Positions 32,682 through 41,672 of a stretch of 56,741 bases of DNA are shown here, piece after piece; the stretch's first letter is position 1, and each line of letters opens with the position of its first letter. The DNA is taken from assembly GCA_038212215.1 (NCBI GenBank), contig JBBQUT010000032.1:1-56741 (forward strand), written 5' to 3'. Source of the stretch: JALZAI01 sp038212215. GTDB taxonomy: Bacteria; Actinomycetota; Actinomycetes; Mycobacteriales; Jatrophihabitantaceae. The notes under the pieces were generated by a model. The model did not search any database. It was not told the origin of the DNA and saw only the letters and a list, made by a program, of their open reading frames with translations. The position numbers were made by a program, and so were the translations under genes.

Positions 32682-35600
32682 TCACGGGACGATCTGGTCT
32701 GAGCCGGCGTCGTAGTTCGTCTTCGGCGCGGTGCGGCCCACGGGAGCGGGACGCGGATCGCCGTCGATGTCTCGCGACGGGGCAGTGACGGTGTAGGACC
32801 AGCCGTTCCAGTGCGCCGGGTTACTTCTGGTCCCGGCGACCCACGTGCCCCAGTTGGTCTGGGTGCTCGCCGCCCCCAGCCCGTAAGCCGGTGACGCGCT
32901 GCCGGAGAGGTGGTAGTCACCCATCAGGGACGGCGGCAGGATCTGGGCGATGATGATCGCCTGCCGGAACGCTGGGTAGGCCCGGGAAGCCAGCACGTTC
33001 ACGTCCACGAGGTAGGGGGACTTGAACCCGGGGTCCGATTGCACGTTGTTCAGCGCGGCACCGCTGGCGTCCGGGCCGACCTGCGTCCCGTCCTGAATCA
33101 CCGAATGGGTCGGGCTCAGCACCCCGGCCGAGTTGTCGGAGACGCCCATGTCCCAGTTGTTGACCGCGTCGGGTTGACTGCCGCAGCTCGTCGAGCCGAT
33201 ACCGCACACCCCGCCAGCTCCGTCAAAGCTGCCAGCCCGGTTGTCCCAGAACACATCGTTGAGCAGGGTCGGCTTGCTGTACGGGGTTGCCAACAGCGTG
33301 GCGATCGAGTTCGGCTGCGGACTCGTGTCGAACTTGGCCAGCTGGGCGTTGAGCGGGTCGCTGTTCGTCGCCGTGGACAACCCGGCCGGCGCCGGCGTTC
33401 CATCGCTGGTGACCGCCGTCGCCGTTGTGACGTTATTGGCGATGGTGTCGTTCACGATGTTGACGAACGGCGCGTCGTCCAGGGCGATGCCGCCGCCCTC
33501 GTGGGCGGAGATGTTGCTGGCGATCTCGTTGTTGCTGATCGTGATCGCTTGCTGCTCGGCCTTGGCCTTACTCGTCACGTTGGATCCGGTGACCTGCAGG
33601 AGCCGGATGCCGCCGCCGTCGTCGTTGGCCAGGTTGGCCTGGATCACGTTGGCGTCGATCGTCACCCGTCCAGTGCCGGGCGAGAGCGTGGTCGGCGTCG
33701 CCGGCAGTTCGCCGGCGATCATGACGCCGCCCCCCTCGTCGTAGGAGGAGTTGAACCAGATCCGGTTCTTGTTGATGGTGCCGCCCTTGGACGTCGTGTT
33801 GAGCGCGCCCTCCTGGTAGCCGAAGGCGCTGATAGCGCCCCCGTATTCGGAGGAGTGGTTGCCGCAGATGGCGTTGTGGGTGACGGCGTATCCGTCGCTG
33901 CCGGTGAAGATGCCGATGCCGCCGGCGAGGTTGGTGCCCCCGTTGTCACGGATCTGGTTGTTCGCCACGAGCAGGTCGGTGTTGTTGTTCGAACCGACGT
34001 AGGGAGTACCGACCCGAATCGCGCCGCCGTAGGAACCGCCGTTGCCGCGGATGACGTTGTCGGTGATCTGCATGCCGCGCACGTTGTTGTGCAGGTAGAT
34101 CCCACCACCCTGGGTGACGAGCGCGCCGGCCGCGCCGTACGGCGTGGTGATCCCGCCGGTCAGCTCGTTGATGTTGGCCGGGAAGTCCGACTGCGCCCCA
34201 CCGGTGATGCTGAAGCCGTCGAAGGTCGGCTTGTAGGCCGAGCCCGGACCGCCCGGGTCGTCGAGCACGGTGACCACCGCGGCGTCCGGGACGGCCGGGT
34301 TGCCGCTGTAACGCAGGCTCGACACAAGCGTGACCCAGGCGAGCCCCGACGGGTTGTCCGGGTTGAAGCCGGCACCGTCGATGATCGAACCGCGGACGAA
34401 GCTGCCGTCCGGACGGAACCCACCGGGGCCGACGCCCTGGATGTGCACCCGGTGGTGCATGATCACGTTCTCGGTGTACTGGCCTTGCGGGTCGCCGGCG
34501 GACTGCGTGTTCGGGTAGACGACGACCAGCCAGTATGGCTTGGCGCCGGTCGGTTTGGCGGCCTCGATGGCGGCCTGGATCGTCGTCACCCGGCTGATCG
34601 CGTCAGCACTCTTGGCGCCCGGCCCCACCTCGATGATGCCGGGGTTGCTCGCGGAAGCGCCGGCGCCGGCCAGCGGGTTCCTGATGTCGCCCGTGAGCGG
34701 ACCCACGATCTGGACGGTGAGCGCGTTATAGGTACTCAACGGCGTGCCCGACCTGGTGATCGACAGTGCGGGGGCGCCGATCCCAAGAGTGGTGGGCACG
34801 GTCACCGTGATCGCGGTGTCCGTCCACGAGGTGCTGGTCAGGGTCGTGCCGCCCAACGTCACGGTCCCGGCGGTGTCGCCGAAGCCGAACCCGCTGATCT
34901 TAAGAACACGATTGGTGTCCGTCGTTCTGATGTAGGGACGGTCCACCGACAGCAGCTGCGGGGCGGCCGCGCCGAGGTCGCATTGGGTCGGGTTGACGGT
35001 GGTGGTGTCCGGCGCCAGGGCCGTAGTGGCGACCTGGGTCGGTGCCTCATCGGTCACTGTGTAGAGGCCGGGCCAGGCCTGGAAGTTGGTGGCGATGGTC
35101 CGGAATCGGGGGTTATAGTCCGCGTTCAGCGCACCGGGAACCCCGGGATCGTTGCCGACGAAGCGATACATGTTCGGGCACGGTCCGGCTGGCACCGGGC
35201 AGTTGTACGTGTCGGTCGAGGGGACCAGCGCCTCGTACAGCCCGTTGTAGTCGGTGTGCGTGGTGTACGTCAGCCGCCCGGTCGAGTCGTACAGGCCCAC
35301 GGGGACATAGGGCAGGCCCTGCGCCTCGCCGTAGTTCACGCTGCGCTTGTCGAGCGTCAGGCCGAGGTCGTTGAGCGTGAGTCCCCAGAACTTCGTGGGG
35401 ATCGGTACGTCGGTGAACAGGTTGAAGTTCGGTGCCGTGGCCTGCCCGCTCCTGACGGTGACGATCTTGTCGACGCACGACGGGCGCGACTGACCCTCGA
35501 ATGGGCTGCCGCCACCGGCCAGGAAGTCGGCGTTGGTGACCCTCACCGTGTGCAGCGGGCCGGCGCACTGGGAGATGATGCCCGCCTGCTGCGACGGCGG

Positions 35601-38159
35601 CTGCACCGGCGGGTTGACGTCCGCCCCGCCTTGGCCCTGGGTTGCACCGGCAGCCTGCGAAAGCGGCGGGTAGTTCTCCTGCGGCAGGTAGGTGTCGCCG
35701 GTGAAGATGTTCACGTCTTCCTCGGACGTGACCTTGTACATCTTTCCGCCGCCGACCGGGTTGTCCGGGATGTCGACACCGACAAGGAAATCCATTGCCG
35801 GCAGGTCCTGGGACTGTCCGGCGGGAAGCGGGGCGTACAGGGCCAAGCCGTCGGGGTTATGCACCGTGTCGGTTGACGGGTAGAGGTTGATCTTGGACGT
35901 GGCAAATCCGTAGTTGCCGTTGACCGTCTGGGACCCACCGGCGGCGTCACTGACACCGGTCGAGATGCCGGCCATCGGAGCCTCGACACACATCGCGTTG
36001 GCCGCGGCACCGGCAGGCGGGAGGGCTTGCTGATCGGTGAGCAGCGTTCCGTCCCACTGGCGGGCGGTGCAACCGCGCGGTGGCGCCCATTCCTCGGACG
36101 TGTAGGTGTCCTGGACCGCTGCGCCGCCCGCACCGCGCATGACCGATCCGTCGGGGTTGAGTTCGAAGCCCTGACGGCAGTTCGTCTTCACCAGAGCCGG
36201 GTCGGTTTCGGTGCACTTCTGGGCCACGTACAGATGCACGGGCACGTTCGGGATTCCCGGCTGATAGCCCTCGCTCACCGCGTAGGCGGGATCGAGCTCG
36301 TTGCGGGTGGTGTCGTAGCTGACCGTGCCGACGATCCCCCCGTTGGAGCCGGTGTCATAGGGCTGTACGCCCCAATCGATCTCGCCGCCCAATCCGATGA
36401 TCGGTAGGAAGTTGACATCGACCATGCTGCCCAGCTGGGTAGTTGGCTTCGGGTCGTTCTCGCCTTGATAGGTGATGCCGGTCGTCTTGTACCGGGTGTT
36501 GAAGGCCTCCAGCACCAGGAACTTGCCCATCGGGTACGTCTCAGCGATGTTGTAGTTTCCGCTGTCATCAGTGCTGGCGGTGTTCGTCGCCTGGTCCATC
36601 AGGGAGTTGTCCCGCTCCCGGACCGTCAGATTGAAGGCCGGAACGCCGTTCTCGCCCGGGTCCATCTTGCCGTTGCCGTTGGAGTCGATGAAGACCTTGC
36701 CGTGCATGTGGGTGAACCAGCCCACGATGACCTTGTTGCCGACATTGGTGAGCTGACCGTTTGTGACTTCGATGTTGAATGACCACAGGATGAAGTCCTG
36801 ATTGAAGTCCCAGATCGACAGCTGGTAGCTGCCCGTCGCGATGTTCTTGATGTCGAAGTGACCGGACGCGTCAGCCTGGCCTGTGTAAACCTGCTGGTCG
36901 CCACCATTGAGGTCCGACAGCGCGATCCAGGCACCCGGGATCGGTCCACCGTCGCCAACTCCGGCCAGGCCGGTTTCGGGCGAGACCTGGCCGCCGGCGC
37001 CGCCGACATAGGGCAGGCCGGCGATAGCGTTGCCGACGACCTCGCCGGTCCCGGCGGCGCTCGCTGCGACAGTCGGCATCTTCTTCACGAACCCGAATTG
37101 AACCGACGGGACCAGCTCCGCGCCCTTGGTCTGCTCCGTGTCGTAGCCGGTCGCGCCCTCCTGCGACCAGATGTCATGGTCGTGTCCGCCTTCGAGCGTG
37201 GTCGTCTGCACCCATTCGCCATTCGCGCCGCCGGGCGGCGTGACGGTTGCCGCCAGCCGGTTGGGGCCCAGGTTGGGAATGACGATCAGGCCGGTCTTGT
37301 CGCTGACGCATTTGCCCGTCGAGGTCGGGTCGATAACCGGCTTCGAGCCGTTGAACGTCATCGGGAATTCACCGTTGTTCGGATTCTTCGCCGCGTCGTG
37401 CAGATAGGTGGTGCAAAGCGCGTTGCCGTAGTAATCGGTGCTCACGAGCCCGAACACATCGCTCAGCGTCGCGGTGAATCCTGACATGTCCGTCTTGTTT
37501 TCGGCGTCCATTTCCCAGGTCGCGTCGACCGGGAGGCTGTCATTGAACACCTGGATCCGCAGTGTTGTCAGGGGAAGCGGGGTGGCGTTCATCCGCACCT
37601 TGACCTCTTGGGTGCCGCCGTCGACGCTGAAGTGCTGGCCGTCGATCTTGTAGCCGGCGCTGGTGACCGAGATGAGGTACTTACCGCCAGGCAGGCCGAC
37701 GAGCGCCCGCGAGGTGTTCAGGTTGGTCTCGTCGCCCTGGGCGACGATCGGCGCGAATCCCGAGGTATTGCGCACCGACGGCCACTGGCACGAGTCGGCG
37801 TAGGTGGTGTTGGGGGAACCGTCCGCATTGGCCGGAGCGCCGATTCCGGCACCGGCCGAGGTCGGCATGCACGCAGTCGTCCCCTGATTCCCGATCGTGC
37901 CCGGGTTACCAGGGTCGTCCTTGTTGATGATCCACTTGTACGCTGAGATGAGCGTGCCGGCGGTGCTGATGTTCCTGATCGTCTGCGCGCTCGTCACCCG
38001 CAACGTGATGGCGCCGGGGGCCGGTGGCGTCGCGGAGTGCGCAATCGGTGCTCCCGCGAACTGCACGGCTGACATAACGGCCAGCACCAAAAAGGTCACG
38101 ACCGCTGCCCCGACCCGAATTTTGAACGCTGCAGCCTGATTCGTCGCGCACGAAATCAC
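32682..38159 (-). CDS. Giant secreted right-handed beta-helix protein with SdrD-B-like and IPT/TIG domains
   Basis: 1825 residues from GTG 38159, which follows a GGGGGGAGG ribosome-binding site. Signal sequence about 10-45 (VVTFLVLAVMSAVQFAGAPIAHS). Carboxypeptidase-regulatory-like folds come first (LVGLPGGKYLISVTSAGYKI; GQADASGHFDIKNIATGSYQ). Then an SdrD-B-like domain follows with a Ca-loop-like DSNGNGKMDPGENGVP, an IPT/TIG domain (LKISGFGFGDTAGTVTLGG) around 1130-1190, and a long parallel beta-helix (about 1230-1620) with rungs such as GGGIYLHNN, NVIRGNGGSYGGAIR and NEIASNISAHEGGGIALDD. No LPXTG or C-terminal anchor. It heads the oxidase gene cluster, so a surface scaffold or glycan/mineral-binding partner is plausible. 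Confidence 0.82.
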   Translation of the reverse strand: MISCATNQAAAFKIRVGAAVVTFLVLAVMSAVQFAGAPIAHSATPPAPGAITLRVTSAQTIRNISTAGTLISAYKWIINKDDPGNPGTIGNQGTTACMPTSAGAGIGAPANADGSPNTTYADSCQWPSVRNTSGFAPIVAQGDETNLNTSRALVGLPGGKYLISVTSAGYKIDGQHFSVDGGTQEVKVRMNATPLPLTTLRIQVFNDSLPVDATWEMDAENKTDMSGFTATLSDVFGLVSTDYYGNALCTTYLHDAAKNPNNGEFPMTFNGSKPVIDPTSTGKCVSDKTGLIVIPNLGPNRLAATVTPPGGANGEWVQTTTLEGGHDHDIWSQEGATGYDTEQTKGAELVPSVQFGFVKKMPTVAASAAGTGEVVGNAIAGLPYVGGAGGQVSPETGLAGVGDGGPIPGAWIALSDLNGGDQQVYTGQADASGHFDIKNIATGSYQLSIWDFNQDFILWSFNIEVTNGQLTNVGNKVIVGWFTHMHGKVFIDSNGNGKMDPGENGVPAFNLTVRERDNSLMDQATNTASTDDSGNYNIAETYPMGKFLVLEAFNTRYKTTGITYQGENDPKPTTQLGSMVDVNFLPIIGLGGEIDWGVQPYDTGSNGGIVGTVSYDTTRNELDPAYAVSEGYQPGIPNVPVHLYVAQKCTETDPALVKTNCRQGFELNPDGSVMRGAGGAAVQDTYTSEEWAPPRGCTARQWDGTLLTDQQALPPAGAAANAMCVEAPMAGISTGVSDAAGGSQTVNGNYGFATSKINLYPSTDTVHNPDGLALYAPLPAGQSQDLPAMDFLVGVDIPDNPVGGGKMYKVTSEEDVNIFTGDTYLPQENYPPLSQAAGATQGQGGADVNPPVQPPSQQAGIISQCAGPLHTVRVTNADFLAGGGSPFEGQSRPSCVDKIVTVRSGQATAPNFNLFTDVPIPTKFWGLTLNDLGLTLDKRSVNYGEAQGLPYVPVGLYDSTGRLTYTTHTDYNGLYEALVPSTDTYNCPVPAGPCPNMYRFVGNDPGVPGALNADYNPRFRTIATNFQAWPGLYTVTDEAPTQVATTALAPDTTTVNPTQCDLGAAAPQLLSVDRPYIRTTDTNRVLKISGFGFGDTAGTVTLGGTTLTSTSWTDTAITVTVPTTLGIGAPALSITRSGTPLSTYNALTVQIVGPLTGDIRNPLAGAGASASNPGIIEVGPGAKSADAISRVTTIQAAIEAAKPTGAKPYWLVVVYPNTQSAGDPQGQYTENVIMHHRVHIQGVGPGGFRPDGSFVRGSIIDGAGFNPDNPSGLAWVTLVSSLRYSGNPAVPDAAVVTVLDDPGGPGSAYKPTFDGFSITGGAQSDFPANINELTGGITTPYGAAGALVTQGGGIYLHNNVRGMQITDNVIRGNGGSYGGAIRVGTPYVGSNNNTDLLVANNQIRDNGGTNLAGGIGIFTGSDGYAVTHNAICGNHSSEYGGAISAFGYQEGALNTTSKGGTINKNRIWFNSSYDEGGGVMIAGELPATPTTLSPGTGRVTIDANVIQANLANDDGGGIRLLQVTGSNVTSKAKAEQQAITISNNEIASNISAHEGGGIALDDAPFVNIVNDTIANNVTTATAVTSDGTPAPAGLSTATNSDPLNAQLAKFDTSPQPNSIATLLATPYSKPTLLNDVFWDNRAGSFDGAGGVCGIGSTSCGSQPDAVNNWDMGVSDNSAGVLSPTHSVIQDGTQVGPDASGAALNNVQSDPGFKSPYLVDVNVLASRAYPAFRQAIIIAQILPPSLMGDYHLSGSASPAYGLGAASTQTNWGTWVAGTRSNPAHWNGWSYTVTAPSRDIDGDPRPAPVGRTAPKTNYDAGSDQIVP

Positions 38160-38250
38160 GACGCCTCCCCCCGTTTGAACCCCAGCGCCGATCCGGCGCC
38201 GTCCCACTCGGACCGAACTATCTATGGGGTTACTCGGAATCCAAACGAAA

Positions 38251-38309
38251 ATGACAGCGCCGTCATGTGGCTGTCATGAACGGCTGTCATGAATGGCTCT
38301 CATATGCGC
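38251..38309 (-). promoter_or_regulatory. Tandem CTGTCAT repeats upstream of the beta-helix/oxidase cluster
   Basis: CTGTCATGAACGG (38271-38283) is followed directly by CTGTCATGAATGG (38284-38296) and a partial third unit CTCTCATATG. GTCAT also occurs at 38262, and its complement ATGAC at 38251. The 11-13 bp spacing of CTGTCA units is typical of binding sites for OmpR/PhoB-type response regulators. The array lies 92 bp before the GTG start of the cluster's first gene and 11 bp beyond the end of the glycerate kinase gene. Confidence 0.6.
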
Positions 38310-38320
38310 GTTTGGACGCC

Positions 38321-39427
38321 TCAACGCGACAGTTCGAAGGTACGTGCGAGTTCGGTGAGCAGGGAGGCTGATAACTGGGGGTCGGTAGCGGCGTCGCGGT
38401 CAGTGCAATCGGCGAGGGCGTAGACCGCCGTGATTCCCATCGCCTCGAGCTGCGCCGGCTCGGCGTCGTTGCGGCCCACGACCGCGATCACCGGGACTCC
38501 GGCTGCGCGCCTGGCGACGACCGCCACGAGCTTGCCCTGCGCGGTCTGCCCGTCGAGGCGACCCTCGCCGGTGACGACCAGGTCGCACGCTCGCGCGCGG
38601 GCGTCGAAGTCGAGCAAATCCAGGAAGAAGTCGGCGCCGGATACGAGTTCGCCGCCGAGCAGCAGGCCCGCGAACCCGAGACCTCCGGCACTGCCCGCGC
38701 CGGCTGCGTGCGAGAGCCGGGCAGCGTCGCCAACATCGGCAGACGCCAAGCAGCGCACCAGATTGGTGAGTCCGGCCTCGAGGATGCGCACGTCCTGCGG
38801 CGATGCTCCCTTTTGCGGGGCGTAGACGGCGGCGGCGCCGGCTGGCCCGGTGAGCGGATTCTGCACGTCGCTGGCGACGACGATATCGATGCCAGGCAGC
38901 GTTTCCCAGCTCGACACGTCCACCGAGGTGATCTGGCTGAGCGTTCCGCCGCACGGGGGAAGCGGAGCACCGGCAGCGTCGCGAAACACCATGCCCAGCG
39001 CTTGTAGCAGCCCGGTGCCGCCGTCGGTGCTCGCCGAACCACCGAGCGCGAGGACGAGGCGGGTGGCGCCGAGCGCGAGCGCGGCGCGCACGGCTTGGCC
39101 GAAGCCCAGGCTCGACGCGGCCAGCGGTTGGGCGGCCGATTCGGTACGCAGCGCCAGGCCGCAGGTGTTGGCGACCTCGATGACGGCGGTGCGCCCATCA
39201 AAGGCGATCATCGCCGAATGTGGGCCGCCGGTCGGGCCGTCGACGGTGACCTCAACGCCGGCGAGCCCGGCATGGCGGGCGGCGGCTACGCTGCCGTCAC
39301 CGCCATCGGCCAGGGGCAGCTCGTCGAAAGCGACGCCGCGAGCCGCGAAACCGCGGCCGAGGTGAGTAACTACCTCGGCCGCGGTGAGGCAGCCCTTGAA
39401 TTTGTCCGGTGCGAGCAGGACACGCAT
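38321..39427 (-). CDS. Glycerate kinase
   Basis: 368 residues of the GarK/GlxK family, phosphorylating glycerate with ATP. Characteristic segments are MRVLLAPDKFKGCLTAAEV at the start, LPLADGGDGSVAA, LALGGSASTDGGTGLLQALG, GAGSAGGLGFAG and LVVTGEGRLDGQTAQGK. ATG 39427 gives the family N-terminus; the frame extends to 39526 inside terD without coding character. It lies 10 bp after terD on the same strand, so it is probably cotranscribed with the ter genes, although no metabolic link is evident. Confidence 0.93.
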   Translation of the reverse strand: MRVLLAPDKFKGCLTAAEVVTHLGRGFAARGVAFDELPLADGGDGSVAAARHAGLAGVEVTVDGPTGGPHSAMIAFDGRTAVIEVANTCGLALRTESAAQPLAASSLGFGQAVRAALALGATRLVLALGGSASTDGGTGLLQALGMVFRDAAGAPLPPCGGTLSQITSVDVSSWETLPGIDIVVASDVQNPLTGPAGAAAVYAPQKGASPQDVRILEAGLTNLVRCLASADVGDAARLSHAAGAGSAGGLGFAGLLLGGELVSGADFFLDLLDFDARARACDLVVTGEGRLDGQTAQGKLVAVVARRAAGVPVIAVVGRNDAEPAQLEAMGITAVYALADCTDRDAATDPQLSASLLTELARTFELSR

Positions 39428-39437
39428 GCGGATGCGT

Positions 39438-40013
39438 TCAGAGATTGACGCCGAAGTCCTGCGCGATGCCGGCGAGACCGGAGGAGTAACCCTGGCCGAC
39501 GGCACGGAATTTCCATTCGCTGCCATTTCGGTACAGCTCGCCGAACAGCATTGCGGTCTCGTTCGCGGCGTCCTCAGTGAGGTCGTAGCGGGCGATCTCC
39601 GCGCCGCCGGACTGGTCGACGATGCGGATGAAGGCGTTGCGTACCTGACCGAAACCCTGTTGGCGGGCCTGTCCTTCGTAGATGCTCACCGGGAACACGA
39701 TCTTGTCCACCTCGCCCGGCACCGCCGCGAGGTTCACCTTGATCGACTCGTCGTCGCCCTCGCCCTCGCCGGTGAGATTGTCGCCGGTGTGCTCGACCGA
39801 ACCGTCCGGCGAGGTCATGTTGTTGAAGAAAATGAAGTGCTTGTCCGACACCACCTTTCCGGACGTGTTGAGCATCAACGCCGAAGCGTCAAGGTCGAAG
39901 TCGGTACCGGTGGTGGTGCGGGCGTCCCAACCGAGTCCGACGAGGACCGCGGTCATTCCAGGAGCTTCCTTGGTGAGTGAGACGTTGCCGCCTTTGCTCA
40001 GGCTGACTGACAT
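39438..40013 (-). CDS. terD: TerD-family stress protein
   Basis: 191 residues. A calcium-binding TerD/CABP1 domain protein associated with tellurite, phage and oxidative stress resistance. MSVSLSKGGNVSLTKEAPG, LVGLGWDARTTTGTDFDLDA, the acidic Ca-binding loop DNLTGEGEGDDESIKVNL, and the C-terminal FRAVGQGYSSGLAGIAQDFG are diagnostic. GGAAGGA precedes ATG 40013. It lies between terB and glycerate kinase. Confidence 0.95.
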   Translation of the reverse strand: MSVSLSKGGNVSLTKEAPGMTAVLVGLGWDARTTTGTDFDLDASALMLNTSGKVVSDKHFIFFNNMTSPDGSVEHTGDNLTGEGEGDDESIKVNLAAVPGEVDKIVFPVSIYEGQARQQGFGQVRNAFIRIVDQSGGAEIARYDLTEDAANETAMLFGELYRNGSEWKFRAVGQGYSSGLAGIAQDFGVNL

Positions 40014-40072
40014 GAGTTCTTCCTTCCGTTGGGATGAATCGGCGTTATGTTTGAATCTTGTTGGGTTAGCTT

Positions 40073-40528
40073 TCAGAGATCGAATTCGGACGGCGCGATA
40101 CCGAGCGCGTTGCACACCTGGGTCAGAATCTTGCGCTCGTCGGCGTCGAAACTGCCGTCAGCTCCGCCGATGACGACACCGATAGAGATTACCGCGCGGG
40201 CCTGCTCGGGCTTGGCCTTCAACTTGCCGATCGCGGTCATCGCGTCGACCTTGCCGAAGTCGAAGTCGCGCACCAGCTTGTCGCAATAGCCGTCGAATTT
40301 TTGCCGCAGTTCCTCGGGCGGGAAGACTGAGAGCAGGTCGTTGCTGGCGATCAACGCCGCGGTGCGCTGCCGCTCGGCGGCATCGACAGAGCCGTCGGCG
40401 GCGGCGATGAGCGCGCAGGTCGCCATGCTGGCCTCGGCGAACTCTTTGTTGCGGAACTGGTCCTTCTTGGTCATCAGTTGGTCGCTGACGCTTTTGCTCT
40501 TGGCCTTGAGTTGGTCGAACAGTGCCAT
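40073..40528 (-). CDS. terB: TerB-family tellurite resistance protein
   Basis: 151 residues, all-helical TerB fold. Two acidic loops are seen: CALIAAADGSVDAAERQR and VVIGGADGSFDADERKIL, the paired DGxxDxxE motifs of the family, which bind metal in related structures. AGGAG lies 7 nt before ATG 40528. It is 34 bp downstream of terC and 59 bp upstream of terD. It probably assembles with TerC and TerD at the membrane. Confidence 0.92.
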   Translation of the reverse strand: MALFDQLKAKSKSVSDQLMTKKDQFRNKEFAEASMATCALIAAADGSVDAAERQRTAALIASNDLLSVFPPEELRQKFDGYCDKLVRDFDFGKVDAMTAIGKLKAKPEQARAVISIGVVIGGADGSFDADERKILTQVCNALGIAPSEFDL

Positions 40529-40562
40529 GTCGAACTCCTTCTTCTCGGGTGGTGCTGACTGG

Positions 40563-41522
40563 TCAGGCGGTTAGTGCAGCTTCTCGCTCGGCCGGCGCAG
40601 GCCGGCGCAGGCTGAGCAGGATCGAAGTGGCGAGCACGGCAACGATGACGCCGAGGCTGGCCAGCGACGGGATTTCTGGGATCGAGGTACTGATCAGCTT
40701 GTGACTTGCCTGCAGTATTAGCTTCGCGCCGATGAAAGCGAGAATCAATGCCAGGCCCTTCGACAGGTAGTGGAACCTCGCCAACAGTCCTGCGAGCAGG
40801 AAGTACAGCGCCCGCAGACCCAGTATTGCGAAAGCGTTGGACGAATAAACGATGAATGCATTGTCGCTGACGGCCAGTACCGCAGGCACGCTATCGACGG
40901 CGAAGACGAGGTCGGCGGCCTCGATCGCGACGACTACCGCCAGCAGCGGAGTTGCGACGCGCTTACCCATTTCCCTAACGAAGAATTTCGAGCCGGCGTA
41001 CTCGTCGCGGACGGCAATCACCTTACGCATCAGGCGGATGGCGACGCTGCTGCCCGGGTCGTAGGCGTCGTCGTCGTCCTTGATCAACTTATACGCGCTG
41101 TAGAGCAGAATAGCCGCAAACGCGAACAGTACCGCGGTGAACTGGGTGACGATCGCAACGCCGGCGGCGAGGAATATGCCCCGGAAAATCAGCGCGCCGA
41201 ACACGCCGAAGAAGAGCACCCGATGCTGGTATTCGCGGGGCACCCGGAAGTAGCCAAAAATCAACGCGAAGACGAACAGGTTGTCGACCGAAAGGCTCTT
41301 TTCCAACAGCCACGCGGTAGTGAAATCGACGCCTGCACCTGCGCCGAGTGTTAGCCCCACCACGAGTGCGAACACCAACGACACGCCGACCCAGACCGCG
41401 CTCCACCATGCAGCTTCGCGAAAGCCAATGACATGCGCGCCGCGGTGCGCAAGCAGGTCGATCGCGAGCATGATCACGACTACTGCCCCGAAGGCGAGCC
41501 ATGCCCAGCCAGGAACGTTCAT
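40563..41522 (-). CDS. terC: TerC-family integral membrane protein
   Basis: 319 residues with about eight or nine helices. Family marks are WLLEKSLSVDNLFVFALIF, VVAIEAADLVFAVDSVPAV and FAILGLRALYFLLAG, each carrying buried acidic residues used for metal handling. TerC proteins take part in tellurite resistance and in manganese/calcium export. GAGGAGG precedes ATG 41522. First gene of a terC-terB-terD-glycerate kinase unit. Confidence 0.95.
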   Translation of the reverse strand: MNVPGWAWLAFGAVVVIMLAIDLLAHRGAHVIGFREAAWWSAVWVGVSLVFALVVGLTLGAGAGVDFTTAWLLEKSLSVDNLFVFALIFGYFRVPREYQHRVLFFGVFGALIFRGIFLAAGVAIVTQFTAVLFAFAAILLYSAYKLIKDDDDAYDPGSSVAIRLMRKVIAVRDEYAGSKFFVREMGKRVATPLLAVVVAIEAADLVFAVDSVPAVLAVSDNAFIVYSSNAFAILGLRALYFLLAGLLARFHYLSKGLALILAFIGAKLILQASHKLISTSIPEIPSLASLGVIVAVLATSILLSLRRPAPAEREAALTA

Positions 41523-41672
41523 CGCGCAATGCCTCCTCGACGTGCTGAAAAGCGGTCCATCCGCTGTCGTTTCGTTACCTCCAGTCTTGTTGCCGAACTC
41601 GCGGGACGTGCAGTCGGTTCCCGGCGAGATTCGGCGGTGCGAGATTGCCGGAAGTCGGCAGTTGCTGTGTAT

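Noticed and set aside
32910..35876. 988-residue open frame on the plus strand opposite the beta-helix gene
   Set aside because: It is a GC-driven shadow of the minus-strand gene: rich in Arg/Gly/Val without domains, while the opposite frame has clear domain motifs, a signal peptide and a ribosome-binding site.
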